A stretch of DNA of 64,000 nucleotides from JBGMEA01 sp041447245 (GTDB lineage Bacteria; Bacillota; Clostridia; Eubacteriales; Anaerofustaceae): NCBI GenBank assembly GCA_041447245.1, contig JBGMEA010000012.1:1-64000 (forward strand). Direction: 5' to 3'. This document shows positions 53,396-61,701 of this stretch, in pieces; the stretch's first letter is position 1; each line of letters opens with the position of its first letter. A model generated the notes under the pieces. The model did no database searches and was not told where the DNA came from. It saw nothing but the letters and a program-made list of their open reading frames with translations. A program made the translations under genes and the position numbers.

Positions 53396-54781
53396 ATGAA
53401 TCACGCAAAGGAAACCGTACAGGAAAAAAGCCAAAACTACAGTGACTTTTTTCAAAACAAACTGCCGAAACGACTTCCGGTGGAAGCATCGTTTCCGAAC
53501 AGCATGATTGCTCAGCACGGCGGGCTTGATCCGATCAGTTATCAATACAATTATTCGATGCTTGCTCAGCCGGCGCAGGAACTTTGCAGCAAAATTTATT
53601 CGGATGCATGTCCTGTTATGCCCCCGAATATTGTGGGAACCAGAACCCCTTCGATTTATCAACTGTTGAATTCTCAGAATTTTGTCATGGGAGCGAGCGG
53701 TCAGGTGCAACATCCGGAAGTAGTGGGCATGTTTCCCGAGGAATATCCGCAGCTGATTGAACGCGGATTTGATTTTCTTGTGGAAACAGTTGTGCCGAGA
53801 CAGCATAAAAATCTTGATCCCGGCAACGCAATCAAAAGCAGAACCGCGTTTGAAATGGGGAAAACGGCATTGATGAATGATACGATGGGATTCATTCCGA
53901 TTTATATGCAGTTGCTTCAGACGTTCGGTTATTACCCCGGCAGCCCCCTCGGTTCGTTTGCAGTAGGAGAAGCCCCGCTCGATTTTGTGGCGGATCAGCT
54001 GAGAAGTTTTTCCGGAATGAGTGTTGACCTCAGGCGTAACAGAACGCTGGTGAAAGAAGCTTGCGAAACTGTGCTGCCTCTCGTTTATGCCTGGGCAATG
54101 CCTGCTTTCGGACATCCGGAAGGAGGATCCATGCTTCCGCTTCATATGCCGACGTTTATGAGAGAAAAAGATTTTGTCGAACTGTACCTGCCGACTTTCA
54201 AAACAATGCTTCAGCAGATGGCGGCAGTAGGGGTTCGCCCTCAATTGTTCTGTGAAGATGATTGGAGCAGATATCTTGATATTCTGCTTGAGGAACTTCC
54301 GGCGGGCACAAAGCTTCAATTCGAATACGGAGATCCGAAAACAATCAAAGACAAGCTTGGCAAAAAGTTCATTATCAGCGGTCTGTTTCCTGTCAGCGCA
54401 TTGCGCTCTGATACCCCGCAACAGATCGTGGACAGAGCAAAACGCTTTTGCGATATCATGCTGCCGGGCGGCGGGTACTTCTTCGGATTCGACAAAGTCG
54501 TGCTTGCTGCGAAGGATGCAAACCTCGAAACATGGGCGGCACTCAATGAATTCCTGCGAGATTATATGGTGTATGACAATGCGGGGGAATCGTTCGGAAC
54601 GCCGCTCAACGTCGAAGGGTTCACGAGAGATTATAACGCAATTCCCCCTGTGAAATCAGACTATCTGTTCGACTGGGAATCGTTCCACGCACAATATCCG
54701 CAAGTGCCCGAGTTCGTAAGAGCCAATTTTGAAAAGACCAGTCATGATATTTTTCTCTCTTATATGAATCTGTTGATTTAG
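53396..54781 (+). CDS. UroD-superfamily methyltransferase-like protein, long form
   Basis: 461 residues, about 100 longer than the 329-residue UroD-type protein at 62598. The UroD barrel is seen from about 110 on (GFIPIYMQLLQ, LPLHMPTFMRE, LFCEDDWSRY, LQFEYGDPKTIKDKLG, DIMLPGGGYFFGFDK). Family members include true uroporphyrinogen decarboxylases and zinc-dependent methyltransferases acting on corrinoid proteins; the tetrapyrrole-specific start of HemE is absent, so methyl transfer is more likely. Strong promoter, GGGAGG site and TetR neighbour suggest induction by a substrate. Its corrinoid partner could be the one at 61702. Confidence 0.78.
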   Translation: MNHAKETVQEKSQNYSDFFQNKLPKRLPVEASFPNSMIAQHGGLDPISYQYNYSMLAQPAQELCSKIYSDACPVMPPNIVGTRTPSIYQLLNSQNFVMGASGQVQHPEVVGMFPEEYPQLIERGFDFLVETVVPRQHKNLDPGNAIKSRTAFEMGKTALMNDTMGFIPIYMQLLQTFGYYPGSPLGSFAVGEAPLDFVADQLRSFSGMSVDLRRNRTLVKEACETVLPLVYAWAMPAFGHPEGGSMLPLHMPTFMREKDFVELYLPTFKTMLQQMAAVGVRPQLFCEDDWSRYLDILLEELPAGTKLQFEYGDPKTIKDKLGKKFIISGLFPVSALRSDTPQQIVDRAKRFCDIMLPGGGYFFGFDKVVLAAKDANLETWAALNEFLRDYMVYDNAGESFGTPLNVEGFTRDYNAIPPVKSDYLFDWESFHAQYPQVPEFVRANFEKTSHDIFLSYMNLLI

Positions 54782-54789
54782 AAAAAAAA

Positions 54790-54831
54790 AGAAAAAGACC
54801 CGGGGCAAAATTGCCTTTGGGTCTTTTCTTG
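54790..54831. terminator. Bidirectional terminator
   Basis: AAAAGACCC/GGGTCTTTT outer stem with an inner GGCA/TGCC helix, flanked by A's and T's, between convergent genes. Confidence 0.85.
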
Positions 54832-54835
54832 TCTC

Positions 54836-56143
54836 TTAAAGTGAATGCAGGTCGGAGCGCAGAAATTCTCCGTAACGGATGGCTGCTTCGTATTGTCCTT
54901 TTGTTCTGGCGGAATTGACGGTTCCGAAGTGCTCCATAAGGGTGCAGACCACATTTTCGTCAAGACATCTTTCCGCTGCCATCTGCAGAAGAATCTGTTT
55001 GGTCTGCTCGTTATCCATTCCTTTACGGTATGGGCGGTCTTCTTTCAGTGCTGTGAATACATCGGCTACCGCAATGATGCGTGCTCCGAGCGGGAGATTG
55101 GTTTCTTTTATGTGAAAAGGGTATCCCGATCCGTTTGGTTTTTCATGATGATAAGATGCCCACAGCAAGATGGAATGAAACTGTTTGATCGGCTGAAGCA
55201 ACTGGTAAGTGTAATAAGAATGAGAGCGGATAATGCTGAATTCGTCTTCGGTCAGCGGTCCCGGTTTTTCGAGGTTTTCTTCGGGGATGACAATTTTCCC
55301 GAGATCATGCAGATATCCTGCGATTTCCATCATTTTGCATTCATAAGCCGAGAAACGGAGCAACTCCGCCAATGCCGCCGCCGAGGAGGCGACTCCCGCA
55401 GAATGCCGTGCGGTGAAGCTGCTTCGGAAGTCGATGATCTGGGCGAAGATTTCCGAAAGTGCAAGGATGTCATCGATATTGGCAAGCATGACATCAAATA
55501 CTCCCAATTCCAAAATATTGTGAATGGGCGAATGAGAGATCAGATCCAACCAGATATATTCTTTTTTAGCTAATTTTCGGATCACTTCAATTAATTTGGG
55601 GTCAAACGATTCGGAAGATTGTTTCCCGAGATTGTCAATGAGTTGCTGAATATGAGTAATATCATAATGATTGTTTTGCAAGTTGGCGCAAACCCGATCT
55701 GCCAAATGCAGAATGTGACATTCGTATGGAACCGGTTTCCCTTGATACTGAGTTCCGTTTCCGTGATCCCACGGCAAGTGATGGTATCGGATCACAGGCG
55801 CTGCAGATCGCATCGGTATGAAATTTTCAAATAATTTTGCACTGCGAAATGCATGTTCATTGGCATTAAACGGTTCGGCGTCAATAAGCGTCAGCTTTTC
55901 GTTGATGCTGAGTGCCCCGATATCATGAACCAATGCCGCCAAAAAAACGCTTTTGATCTGTTCATACGGCAGTGCCAGTTCTTCTGCTATCCGAAATGAA
56001 AGATATGCAACTTGTTGGTGATGGCTGGACAGATGCGGAGCCATCAGATCCTGTGCATTGGATATGCATAACAGAAGGTCACTGAGTTTCACTCTGATTG
56101 TGTCGATAATTGGTTTGTCCTCCGTCTCGTTTCCTCCCTGCAA
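54836..56143 (-). CDS. Tandem HD-GYP domain protein
   Basis: About 435 residues. The N-terminal half (about 30-200) is an HD domain with HDIGALS and a changed GYP region (DHGNGTQYQG). The C-terminal half (about 235-410) has HDLGKIVIP, HHEKPNGSGYP and ADVFTALKEDRPYR, the active c-di-GMP phosphodiesterase motifs. No receiver or membrane segment. The annotated start is a TTG that lies upstream of the best ribosome binding sites (GGGAGG, GGAGG); initiation may occur a few codons later at a rare codon, so the exact start is uncertain. Confidence 0.88.
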   Translation of the reverse strand: MQGGNETEDKPIIDTIRVKLSDLLLCISNAQDLMAPHLSSHHQQVAYLSFRIAEELALPYEQIKSVFLAALVHDIGALSINEKLTLIDAEPFNANEHAFRSAKLFENFIPMRSAAPVIRYHHLPWDHGNGTQYQGKPVPYECHILHLADRVCANLQNNHYDITHIQQLIDNLGKQSSESFDPKLIEVIRKLAKKEYIWLDLISHSPIHNILELGVFDVMLANIDDILALSEIFAQIIDFRSSFTARHSAGVASSAAALAELLRFSAYECKMMEIAGYLHDLGKIVIPEENLEKPGPLTEDEFSIIRSHSYYTYQLLQPIKQFHSILLWASYHHEKPNGSGYPFHIKETNLPLGARIIAVADVFTALKEDRPYRKGMDNEQTKQILLQMAAERCLDENVVCTLMEHFGTVNSARTKGQYEAAIRYGEFLRSDLHSL

Positions 56144-56287
56144 AACAAATACATTGTCCCACTTAATTATATAATGATTTCGGATAATTGCCGACTTTTT
56201 TCATCTTATTTTTTACAATTTACAAAAATAAAATCAAAGATTTTTTGTATGGCAGAATATGTAGGGTTCGGAGAAAGAGAACGACAA

Positions 56288-56336
56288 TAAAAACGGATGA
56301 TTTGTCTCGTTTGCCGGACGGTCATCATCCGTTTTT
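56288..56336 (-). terminator. Intrinsic terminator of the alpha-ribazole salvage genes
   Basis: AAACGGATGA/TCATCCGTTT 10-bp stem with a 24-base loop and T-run on the minus strand, adjacent to the stop at 56340. The preceding interval 56144-56287 shows no other feature. Confidence 0.75.
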
Positions 56337-56339
56337 TGC

Positions 56340-57065
56340 CTAATCGATCGGAATTAATTTTCCGATGGGTGTGACGGGATAAGACAGAAACTCGGGGTGA
56401 AAGGACGCATCTGCGGAAAAAATTGCGCAGGAGGACGGCCCGGCCGACTTGAATAAATCAATTCCGCTGCCCGACTCCAATTTGGCGCTCAGTCCGCTTT
56501 CTTTTGACAGCACCGATGCTTCGTAAGCAATGCCGTGGGAACCCACCGGGATGAGTGAATGTACACCGGGCGTATGCATGAATGATTCCAGTAGTTCCGC
56601 ATGAATCATAACAGCATCCGGTTCCAGTGTTTCTGCTCCCACGATCGGCTTGGCGAGGCAATACAAGGTGTCTCCATTTTGTGCTTTCCCTATGCGCAGA
56701 TCTTCTGTTTTGCAGATGCCGGAGATGCTGACGCCTACTCCGGTCATTTCGGTGGGCATATTTTTTTCTGTGCTGACGACACAGGGAAGTTCCTGCCCGA
56801 TGACCTTGCGAACTCCCTCCAACACGAGGTTTGCGTATTCGGGAGCGTTGCAGGCCGCGAGTGTAGCTGCAATCGGTTTTGCCCCGGCACTCAAGACTTC
56901 CATAAGTGCAACTCTCGCCGTATAGCAGCCCACAATCTGCGGGGAGGCCGTGAGAACGTCCTGTGGCAGCATTCCGATTCCTCCGCAGGAATCAACCGCG
57001 GTGACAAGAGTGAAAATGCCTGCTTCGGAGCAGATAATATCTCTGTATGTCGGGTGCTTATCCAT
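56340..57065 (-). CDS. cblS: PurM/AIR-synthase-like protein, probable alpha-ribazole kinase
   Basis: 241 residues. The fold resembles AIR synthase/ThiL-type ATP enzymes (TLVTAVDSCGGIGMLPQD, YTARVALMEVLSAGAKP, GVGVSISG, SHGIAYEASVLSKESG). It overlaps an ECF-type S component under a cobalamin riboswitch. The described CblT/CblS pair imports alpha-ribazole and phosphorylates it for the lower ligand of B12, and this context fits that role well. The assignment rests on fold and neighbourhood and was not verified by alignment. Confidence 0.75.
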   Translation of the reverse strand: MDKHPTYRDIICSEAGIFTLVTAVDSCGGIGMLPQDVLTASPQIVGCYTARVALMEVLSAGAKPIAATLAACNAPEYANLVLEGVRKVIGQELPCVVSTEKNMPTEMTGVGVSISGICKTEDLRIGKAQNGDTLYCLAKPIVGAETLEPDAVMIHAELLESFMHTPGVHSLIPVGSHGIAYEASVLSKESGLSAKLESGSGIDLFKSAGPSSCAIFSADASFHPEFLSYPVTPIGKLIPID

Positions 57066-57555
57066 TCGCCTTTGATCGTCGGAACAATTTTGATTTCAGA
57101 GCATATGCCAAAACGGCTGCCCCTGCTGCATTCGCTGCCGAGCCAAATGCCAACGGAAGGAAAAGCGCCACGCAGACTGCCCAGCCGAATCCCGGCCAAA
57201 CAATCAGAATCAGTGGTGAAATGAAGGCATTGAGAATGAAAGCAATGAGGGCGGCAAGCCAGATTGCCATATGTTTTTTCTGAACCAACCATCCCGCGAG
57301 GTAACAGATGCCCGCCATTTCCAACGCAATGACAATGTGAAGCGGTAGGGTGTAGGGAAATCCCGAGAGCGCAGCCGTGAGCATGTGCCCGAGCGCTCCC
57401 ACGAGAGCTCCTTCCGGCCCGCCCAGCAGCATTGCTGCCAAAAATGCAGGCAGAGAATCAAATGCGATGGAACTGAAAATTTTGAGTTGTGCTCCGATGG
57501 CCGACAAAGCGATGAATAATGCTGTCAAGGCAATTCTTTGTGTTCTGGAATTCAT
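57058..57555 (-). CDS. cblT: ECF transporter S component, probable alpha-ribazole importer
   Basis: 165 residues with five to six helices. ALTALFIALSAIGAQLKIF and AAMLLGGPEGALVGALGHMLTA (partial) are typical of small S components. It is the first gene after the cobalamin riboswitch and overlaps the kinase-like gene by eight bases. AAGGAG precedes the ATG. ECF ATPases must come from elsewhere in the genome. Confidence 0.8.
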   Translation of the reverse strand: MNSRTQRIALTALFIALSAIGAQLKIFSSIAFDSLPAFLAAMLLGGPEGALVGALGHMLTAALSGFPYTLPLHIVIALEMAGICYLAGWLVQKKHMAIWLAALIAFILNAFISPLILIVWPGFGWAVCVALFLPLAFGSAANAAGAAVLAYALKSKLFRRSKANG

Positions 57556-57589
57556 ACAGTTACTCCTTTTTATTACGGACGGGCAATAT

Positions 57590-57628
57590 AAAAAATCTGT
57601 GAACAGCGCAATCAGCGCAATTCACAGA
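57590..57628 (-). terminator. Expression-platform terminator of the cobalamin riboswitch
   Basis: TCTGTGAA/TTCACAGA stem with T-run on the minus strand, 35 bases ahead of the ATG. Confidence 0.85.
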
Positions 57629-57649
57629 CTTTACCTTCATCCGCGTATT

Positions 57650-57832
57650 TTATTATTGTGTCAGGCAGGTCTTCCGGCTTGCGGGTCATGGTTTGCTTCC
57701 GCCTTCCCGAAAAGTGAACTTCAGTGGCATTGAGAAAGCATTCTAACCGCTTACGGCGACGGGTTCGCTGAGGAATCACACCTCATTCCCTATTCTCCGA
57801 TCAAAAGGATCGGCACCCGAAACAGATACTTT
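57650..57832 (-). ncRNA. Cobalamin riboswitch
   Basis: On the minus strand the B12 box appears as GCCGGAAGACCTGCC (57664-57678), preceded by a multi-helix region with the conserved GCCACTG and GGGAA/GGCGG segments, all downstream of a strong promoter and upstream of a terminator. With adenosylcobalamin bound it should favour termination and switch off cblT-cblS. Confidence 0.93.
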
Positions 57833-57838
57833 TAACAC

Positions 57839-57867
57839 AATATAGCACAAAGAAATTTGACTGTCAA
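57839..57867 (-). promoter_or_regulatory. Promoter of the riboswitch-cblT-cblS unit
   Basis: Minus-strand TTGACA (57862-57867), 17-base spacer, TATATT (57839-57844). The rest of the 57556-57922 gap is riboswitch and leader. Confidence 0.9.
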
Positions 57868-57922
57868 GCAGGATCGAAAGAATGATCCGTGTATTGTGTC
57901 ATCCGTAACGTTTGCGGAAAAC

Positions 57923-59770
57923 TCAGCATACCGTTTTGTTTCTGCCGCTTGCCTTCGCTTTATAGAGATTGATATCGGCGCGATGAATCATTTCTTCGTA
58001 GGACAGATCTTCGTCTTGCTGTGTATATACGCCAAAACTGGATGTAATGCCGATCGAGCTGTCTTTATAGAGTATGGTTTCATTTTCGACAGCCATTCTG
58101 ATTTTCTCCGCGACGCGAAAAGCAGCGTTGGTATCGGCGTTAAGCAGGACGATCAGGAATTCTTCCCCGCCGTATCGGGCGACCCAATCGTTGTTTTTTC
58201 TTATGTTTCCCATAACAATGCGGGCAAATTCCTTGAGTACAAAATCTCCCGCCAAATGACCGTAGGTATCGTTAACCTTTTTGAACAGATCGATATCCGA
58301 CAAAATAACGGAGATTGGCTGCCCAACGTTGTGTGCATGGAAAACGTCAACCAAGAGGCGTTCTTCCATGTACCTGCGGTTATAGGTGTTCGTCAGGCTG
58401 TCACGTATGATCTCTTCATTCATCTTATTGATCATGCGATTGATTTCCGTCATAGATTTTCCGTTTATATTAAATACCAGATTGGACACGTTGATCTCCT
58501 GCAGATCGTGAAGCTGTTCCGCTACTTCTGTATTTTTCAGATCCAAACACAGAATAAAAGGCTGATTATCCTTGGATGTAAACGTACGGGAGACGGTAAC
58601 GCAAAGATTGCCCGTTGCCAGCGAAATATAAGGTTCGGTAACATATTTGGACTGCTTGGCACTCATGAGCGGATAATAATACTTTTCCATGGTATGATCG
58701 GTACCGGGGGATGCGGAATAGTAAATAAGATTATCCTTGATATCATCTTCTTCGCAGTAACGGATGGTATTGCTGATCTGAATTCCGTCAATGTTCAAGA
58801 TATAGGCACATTCGATATTGCGGAACGACCAAGTGATTTGCAGCAGTTTGCTGTCAAATTCGTGCGCTGTGACGGCAGAAAGTTCTTCGACGCATGTTTG
58901 AATCAATTGATCGACATGTTTGTTCTTTTCCTGTTCTTCTTTTGTTTTGGCGCGAATCATGCTGTTGAAACTTTCGACGACGGAAAAAATCTGCTCTTGT
59001 GTATCTTCAACACATTTGAATTCGGCGGGATGAGGTCTTGCATAGAAAAAACCCTGCATCATGGCTCCGCCCAATTTCAAAACCTGAACGGCATCTTCTT
59101 TTGTTTCCACTCCTTCGGCGATGACGAGCGCTCCGATGATGTTGGCAAGGTTGACCAAAGATTTAAAAACTCCTTGTTTGTGGTAGTCATTGCAGATACC
59201 TTTGACCAAAGCCAGGTCTATTTTGATGATGTCAGGTTTCACATACAGAATGCGATCCATATTGGAAAATCCGGTGCCGACGTCATCCAATGCAACCATG
59301 AACCCCATCTTCCGGTAAGTGGAGCTGAATCGGCTTAATGCTCCGGTATCCCAAACCTTGCTTTCATTGATCTCAATTACCATATTTCTCGGCCGAATAC
59401 CGTGGCGTTCGACCTGATTGAGCAAGTAATTGGAACCTTCGACATGATCCAGCAAAGAAGCTGACAGATTCAGGAAAAGAAGCTGATCTTTGTCTTCGTT
59501 GTATAGCTCGGAAAATTCATTCAGAATTATTTCTCTGCATGCGCGATCCAGTTCGAGGGAAAGATTTTGTTGGTGGGCACTGTGGAATAATTTGATAGGG
59601 GGAATTAACTCTCCCGTTTTCGGGTCGATGCCGCGAATCAATCCTTCCACTCCGATGATTTTTTTTCTGCTCAAAGAAATGATTTCTTGAAAATGAGCGG
59701 TCAGATAATTATTTTCTATGATTTGCCGAATATCCATTTGCTGATTGCAGAGATTGAAAACAGCACACAT
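57923..59770 (-). CDS. Soluble EAL-GGDEF cyclic-di-GMP protein (EAL first)
   Basis: 615 residues, no membrane segments. The EAL domain (about 10-260) has the variant EGLIRG in place of EAL but retains other ligands (NLSA, EINES, DDVGTGFSN, KID, AEGVETK, QGFFYARP). A middle sensory-like domain (about 290-450) is unrecognised. The GGDEF domain (about 455-615) keeps RYGGEEF; the RxxD site reads KNND. The ATG at 59770 has CGGAGG seven bases upstream. A terminator hairpin lies in its leader. Confidence 0.92.
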   Translation of the reverse strand: MCAVFNLCNQQMDIRQIIENNYLTAHFQEIISLSRKKIIGVEGLIRGIDPKTGELIPPIKLFHSAHQQNLSLELDRACREIILNEFSELYNEDKDQLLFLNLSASLLDHVEGSNYLLNQVERHGIRPRNMVIEINESKVWDTGALSRFSSTYRKMGFMVALDDVGTGFSNMDRILYVKPDIIKIDLALVKGICNDYHKQGVFKSLVNLANIIGALVIAEGVETKEDAVQVLKLGGAMMQGFFYARPHPAEFKCVEDTQEQIFSVVESFNSMIRAKTKEEQEKNKHVDQLIQTCVEELSAVTAHEFDSKLLQITWSFRNIECAYILNIDGIQISNTIRYCEEDDIKDNLIYYSASPGTDHTMEKYYYPLMSAKQSKYVTEPYISLATGNLCVTVSRTFTSKDNQPFILCLDLKNTEVAEQLHDLQEINVSNLVFNINGKSMTEINRMINKMNEEIIRDSLTNTYNRRYMEERLLVDVFHAHNVGQPISVILSDIDLFKKVNDTYGHLAGDFVLKEFARIVMGNIRKNNDWVARYGGEEFLIVLLNADTNAAFRVAEKIRMAVENETILYKDSSIGITSSFGVYTQQDEDLSYEEMIHRADINLYKAKASGRNKTVC

Positions 59771-59789
59771 AATGTCCTCCGAATGAAAG

Positions 59790-59836
59790 AAAAAAACCTT
59801 TCAAAGAAACCGACCGAAGTCGATTTCTTTGAAAGG
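59790..59836 (-). terminator. Strong terminator in the EAL-GGDEF leader (candidate attenuator)
   Basis: A 13-bp perfect stem CCTTTCAAAGAAA/TTTCTTTGAAAGG topped by CGAC-TTCG-GTCG and followed by seven T's on the minus strand, 20 bases before the ATG. Confidence 0.88.
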
Positions 59837-59858
59837 CGTCTTTGCCATATTATTTTTT

Positions 59859-59887
59859 ATTATAATCGAAGGGACAAAAGATTACAA
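59859..59887 (-). promoter_or_regulatory. Promoter upstream of the leader terminator
   Basis: Minus-strand TTGTAA (59882-59887), 17-base spacer, TATAAT (59859-59864); predicted start near 59852, ahead of the hairpin. Confidence 0.75.
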
Positions 59888-59938
59888 GTGAAATTGAATC
59901 GGAAAAATCAAAAATAATGCATTCAAATATTTTTGAGA

Positions 59939-60583
59939 TTACTTTGGATTTGCGTGATATTCAAAGCGGTCTGTAGTGATTTGAAGCTGTTCAAACAGTA
60001 GCAGGGATCGCGAAATCGCGTGCTCAATATCCTCCTGCGGAATTTCATACAATTGAAAGAATTGTTTAAGATTGAATGTGGAGATCTCCTCGGCGGAGTA
60101 GTCGTCCAAATTGTCATAAACATGTAAACTGGTATTGCTGCGAAATCCGATGCTGGACGCATTGATCAGTGACAGTTTATTGTATGAAAAACGTTTGGCC
60201 GAAAATTGCAGACAATCTTCCACCATCCGACTGCTCGTGAAATGGACACCTTCCCTGATCAAATCTGTGAAAAAACGTCGGAAATTGAAATCTTTGAAAA
60301 AAACAGACCAAAATATTCGATTATCGACCGAGATCAGTGTTAAGGCGTTTTCGTTCGGAAACAGAGAATAGACTTCACGATGCTGCGTGAATGCTTTTTC
60401 ATATACAGACAGACCGAGTTCCGCTTTGCTTTTGTAATAATGATAGAATGTTCCCTTGTTTGTTTCGGATCGCTCAATCATATCGTTCAGCGATGTCCCG
60501 ATGTAGCCCTGTTCGTAAAATAGAAATTGGGCAGCTTCAAATAGTTTTCTTTTTCTTTCATTTTCCGTGCCGATCCGTTTCAT
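59939..60583 (-). CDS. TetR/AcrR-family regulator divergent from methyltransferase operon
   Basis: 214 residues. Helix-turn-helix in the first 60 residues: AAQFLFYEQGYIGTSLND, ERSETNKGTFYHYYKSK. The ligand domain is not recognised. It is transcribed away from the corrinoid methyltransferase genes and is their likely regulator. GGAG precedes the ATG. Confidence 0.92.
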   Translation of the reverse strand: MKRIGTENERKRKLFEAAQFLFYEQGYIGTSLNDMIERSETNKGTFYHYYKSKAELGLSVYEKAFTQHREVYSLFPNENALTLISVDNRIFWSVFFKDFNFRRFFTDLIREGVHFTSSRMVEDCLQFSAKRFSYNKLSLINASSIGFRSNTSLHVYDNLDDYSAEEISTFNLKQFFQLYEIPQEDIEHAISRSLLLFEQLQITTDRFEYHANPK

Positions 60584-60685
60584 GTTTTCTCCATGCTTTA
60601 TTTGATCTTGACTGTGTTGCTTTTTTCAGTCTATCATAACTTGGGTTGATGTGTCTGCATTACAGAAATATTTTATTTTTTTGTG

Positions 60686-60714
60686 TTGACAAAATATTGA
60701 AAAATCATTATTCT
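60686..60714 (+). promoter_or_regulatory. Promoter of the corrinoid methyltransferase operon
   Basis: TTGACA (60686-60691), 17-base spacer, TATTCT (60709-60714). Confidence 0.75.
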
Positions 60715-60755
60715 TATATTAGACCGCAGTTATAACTGTGGTCTAAATATAAGAA
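60711..60755. promoter_or_regulatory. 45-base palindrome across the transcription start
   Basis: The arms TTCTTATATT-AGACC-G-CAGTT and AACTG-T-GGTCT-AAATATAAGAA are complementary except for one bulged A and a G-T pair. It overlaps the -10 and the predicted start near 60721. It may be an operator, a 5' mRNA hairpin, or both. Confidence 0.75.
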
Positions 60756-60846
60756 TGAGTATAAAGCATCAAAACCGATATTACAAGATTTAAAAAAGTT
60801 TTTGCTGAATGTTCGGCAGAAGGTATTATCAGGAGGAAACCAATAC

Positions 60847-61659
60847 ATGATCATCATTGGAGAAAAAATCAACGGATCGATCCCGTCGGTAGCGAAAGCA
60901 ATCGCGGAACGCGACGGAGAAAAGATCAAAGAACTGGCGAAAGCCCAGACAGCGGCAGGAGCGACGTTCATTGACGTGTGCGCGTCGGTGTCGGAAGACA
61001 TCGAAGTGGAAACGATGAAATGGCTCATCGACCTCGTACAGGAAGTGACAGACCTTCCGATAGCGGTAGACAGCCCAAGCGTGAACGTCTGCATCGAATG
61101 CATGAAGTTCTGTAACAAACCCGGACTGTTCAACTCCGTCAGCATGGAAGGGGACAAAACAGACCTCGCTTTCCCGGTACTTGCGGCAAACCCGGGATGG
61201 GAAGTTGCGGCGCTCTTAAACGACGACAACGGCATTCCACAGACGGCGGAAAGACGACTGGAAGTATTCGCAAACTTAATGGCAAAAGCCAAAGAGTACG
61301 GCATCGACCCGTCAAGATTCCACATCGACCCGCTGGTTGAAATGCTGTGCACCTCGGAAGACGGCATCAAGATGGTAACGGATGTGATTCATGCCATTAA
61401 GTCGGAATATCCGACCATCCACATCACGGGTGCGGTATCCAACATCTCATTCAACCTGCCGGCAAGAAAGCTGGTGAATCAGGGATTTGTGGTGCTGGCG
61501 ATGAATGCCGGAATGGACAGCGCAATTCTTGATCCGCTCAACAGAGACATGATGGGAATGATCTATGCGACGGAAGCGCTTCTCGGCATGGATGATTACT
61601 GCATGGAATACATCGCGGGATACAGAAACAACATCTACGGCACACAGCCGAAGAAATAA
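60847..61659 (+). CDS. Methyltetrahydrofolate:corrinoid protein methyltransferase (MeTr family)
   Basis: 270 residues, a pterin-binding TIM barrel of the usual length. IIIGEKINGSIPSV, GATFIDVCASV, PIAVDSPSVNVC and DPLVEMLCTS match MtvA/AcsE-type enzymes that move a methyl group between a corrinoid protein and tetrahydrofolate. The ATG at 60847 has AGGAGG upstream. First gene of a run with the corrinoid protein and a UroD-type methyltransferase, the composition of O-demethylase systems such as MtvABC. C-ending codons dominate, suggesting high expression. Confidence 0.93.
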   Translation: MIIIGEKINGSIPSVAKAIAERDGEKIKELAKAQTAAGATFIDVCASVSEDIEVETMKWLIDLVQEVTDLPIAVDSPSVNVCIECMKFCNKPGLFNSVSMEGDKTDLAFPVLAANPGWEVAALLNDDNGIPQTAERRLEVFANLMAKAKEYGIDPSRFHIDPLVEMLCTSEDGIKMVTDVIHAIKSEYPTIHITGAVSNISFNLPARKLVNQGFVVLAMNAGMDSAILDPLNRDMMGMIYATEALLGMDDYCMEYIAGYRNNIYGTQPKK

Positions 61660-61701
61660 GTTCAAACAAGATCATAAAATACAGGGAGGAATCACAACAC
61701 A

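Noticed and set aside
53357..54421. 354-codon open frame on the minus strand
   Set aside because: Antisense to the UroD-family gene; composition (His, Arg, Phe-rich) is typical of a mirror frame and it has no ribosome binding site.
57857..59338. 493-codon open frame on the plus strand
   Set aside because: It is antisense to the well-supported EAL-GGDEF gene, resembles no family and is the mirror of its codon bias.
59790..59836. c-di-GMP riboswitch in front of the EAL-GGDEF gene
   Set aside because: Only about 15 bases separate the predicted start from the hairpin, too few for either known c-di-GMP aptamer, and the GEMM core sequence is absent.
60802..60846. 15-codon N-terminal extension of the MeTr gene
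   Set aside because: AGGAGG for the start at 60847 lies inside it and the barrel begins at MIIIGEK.
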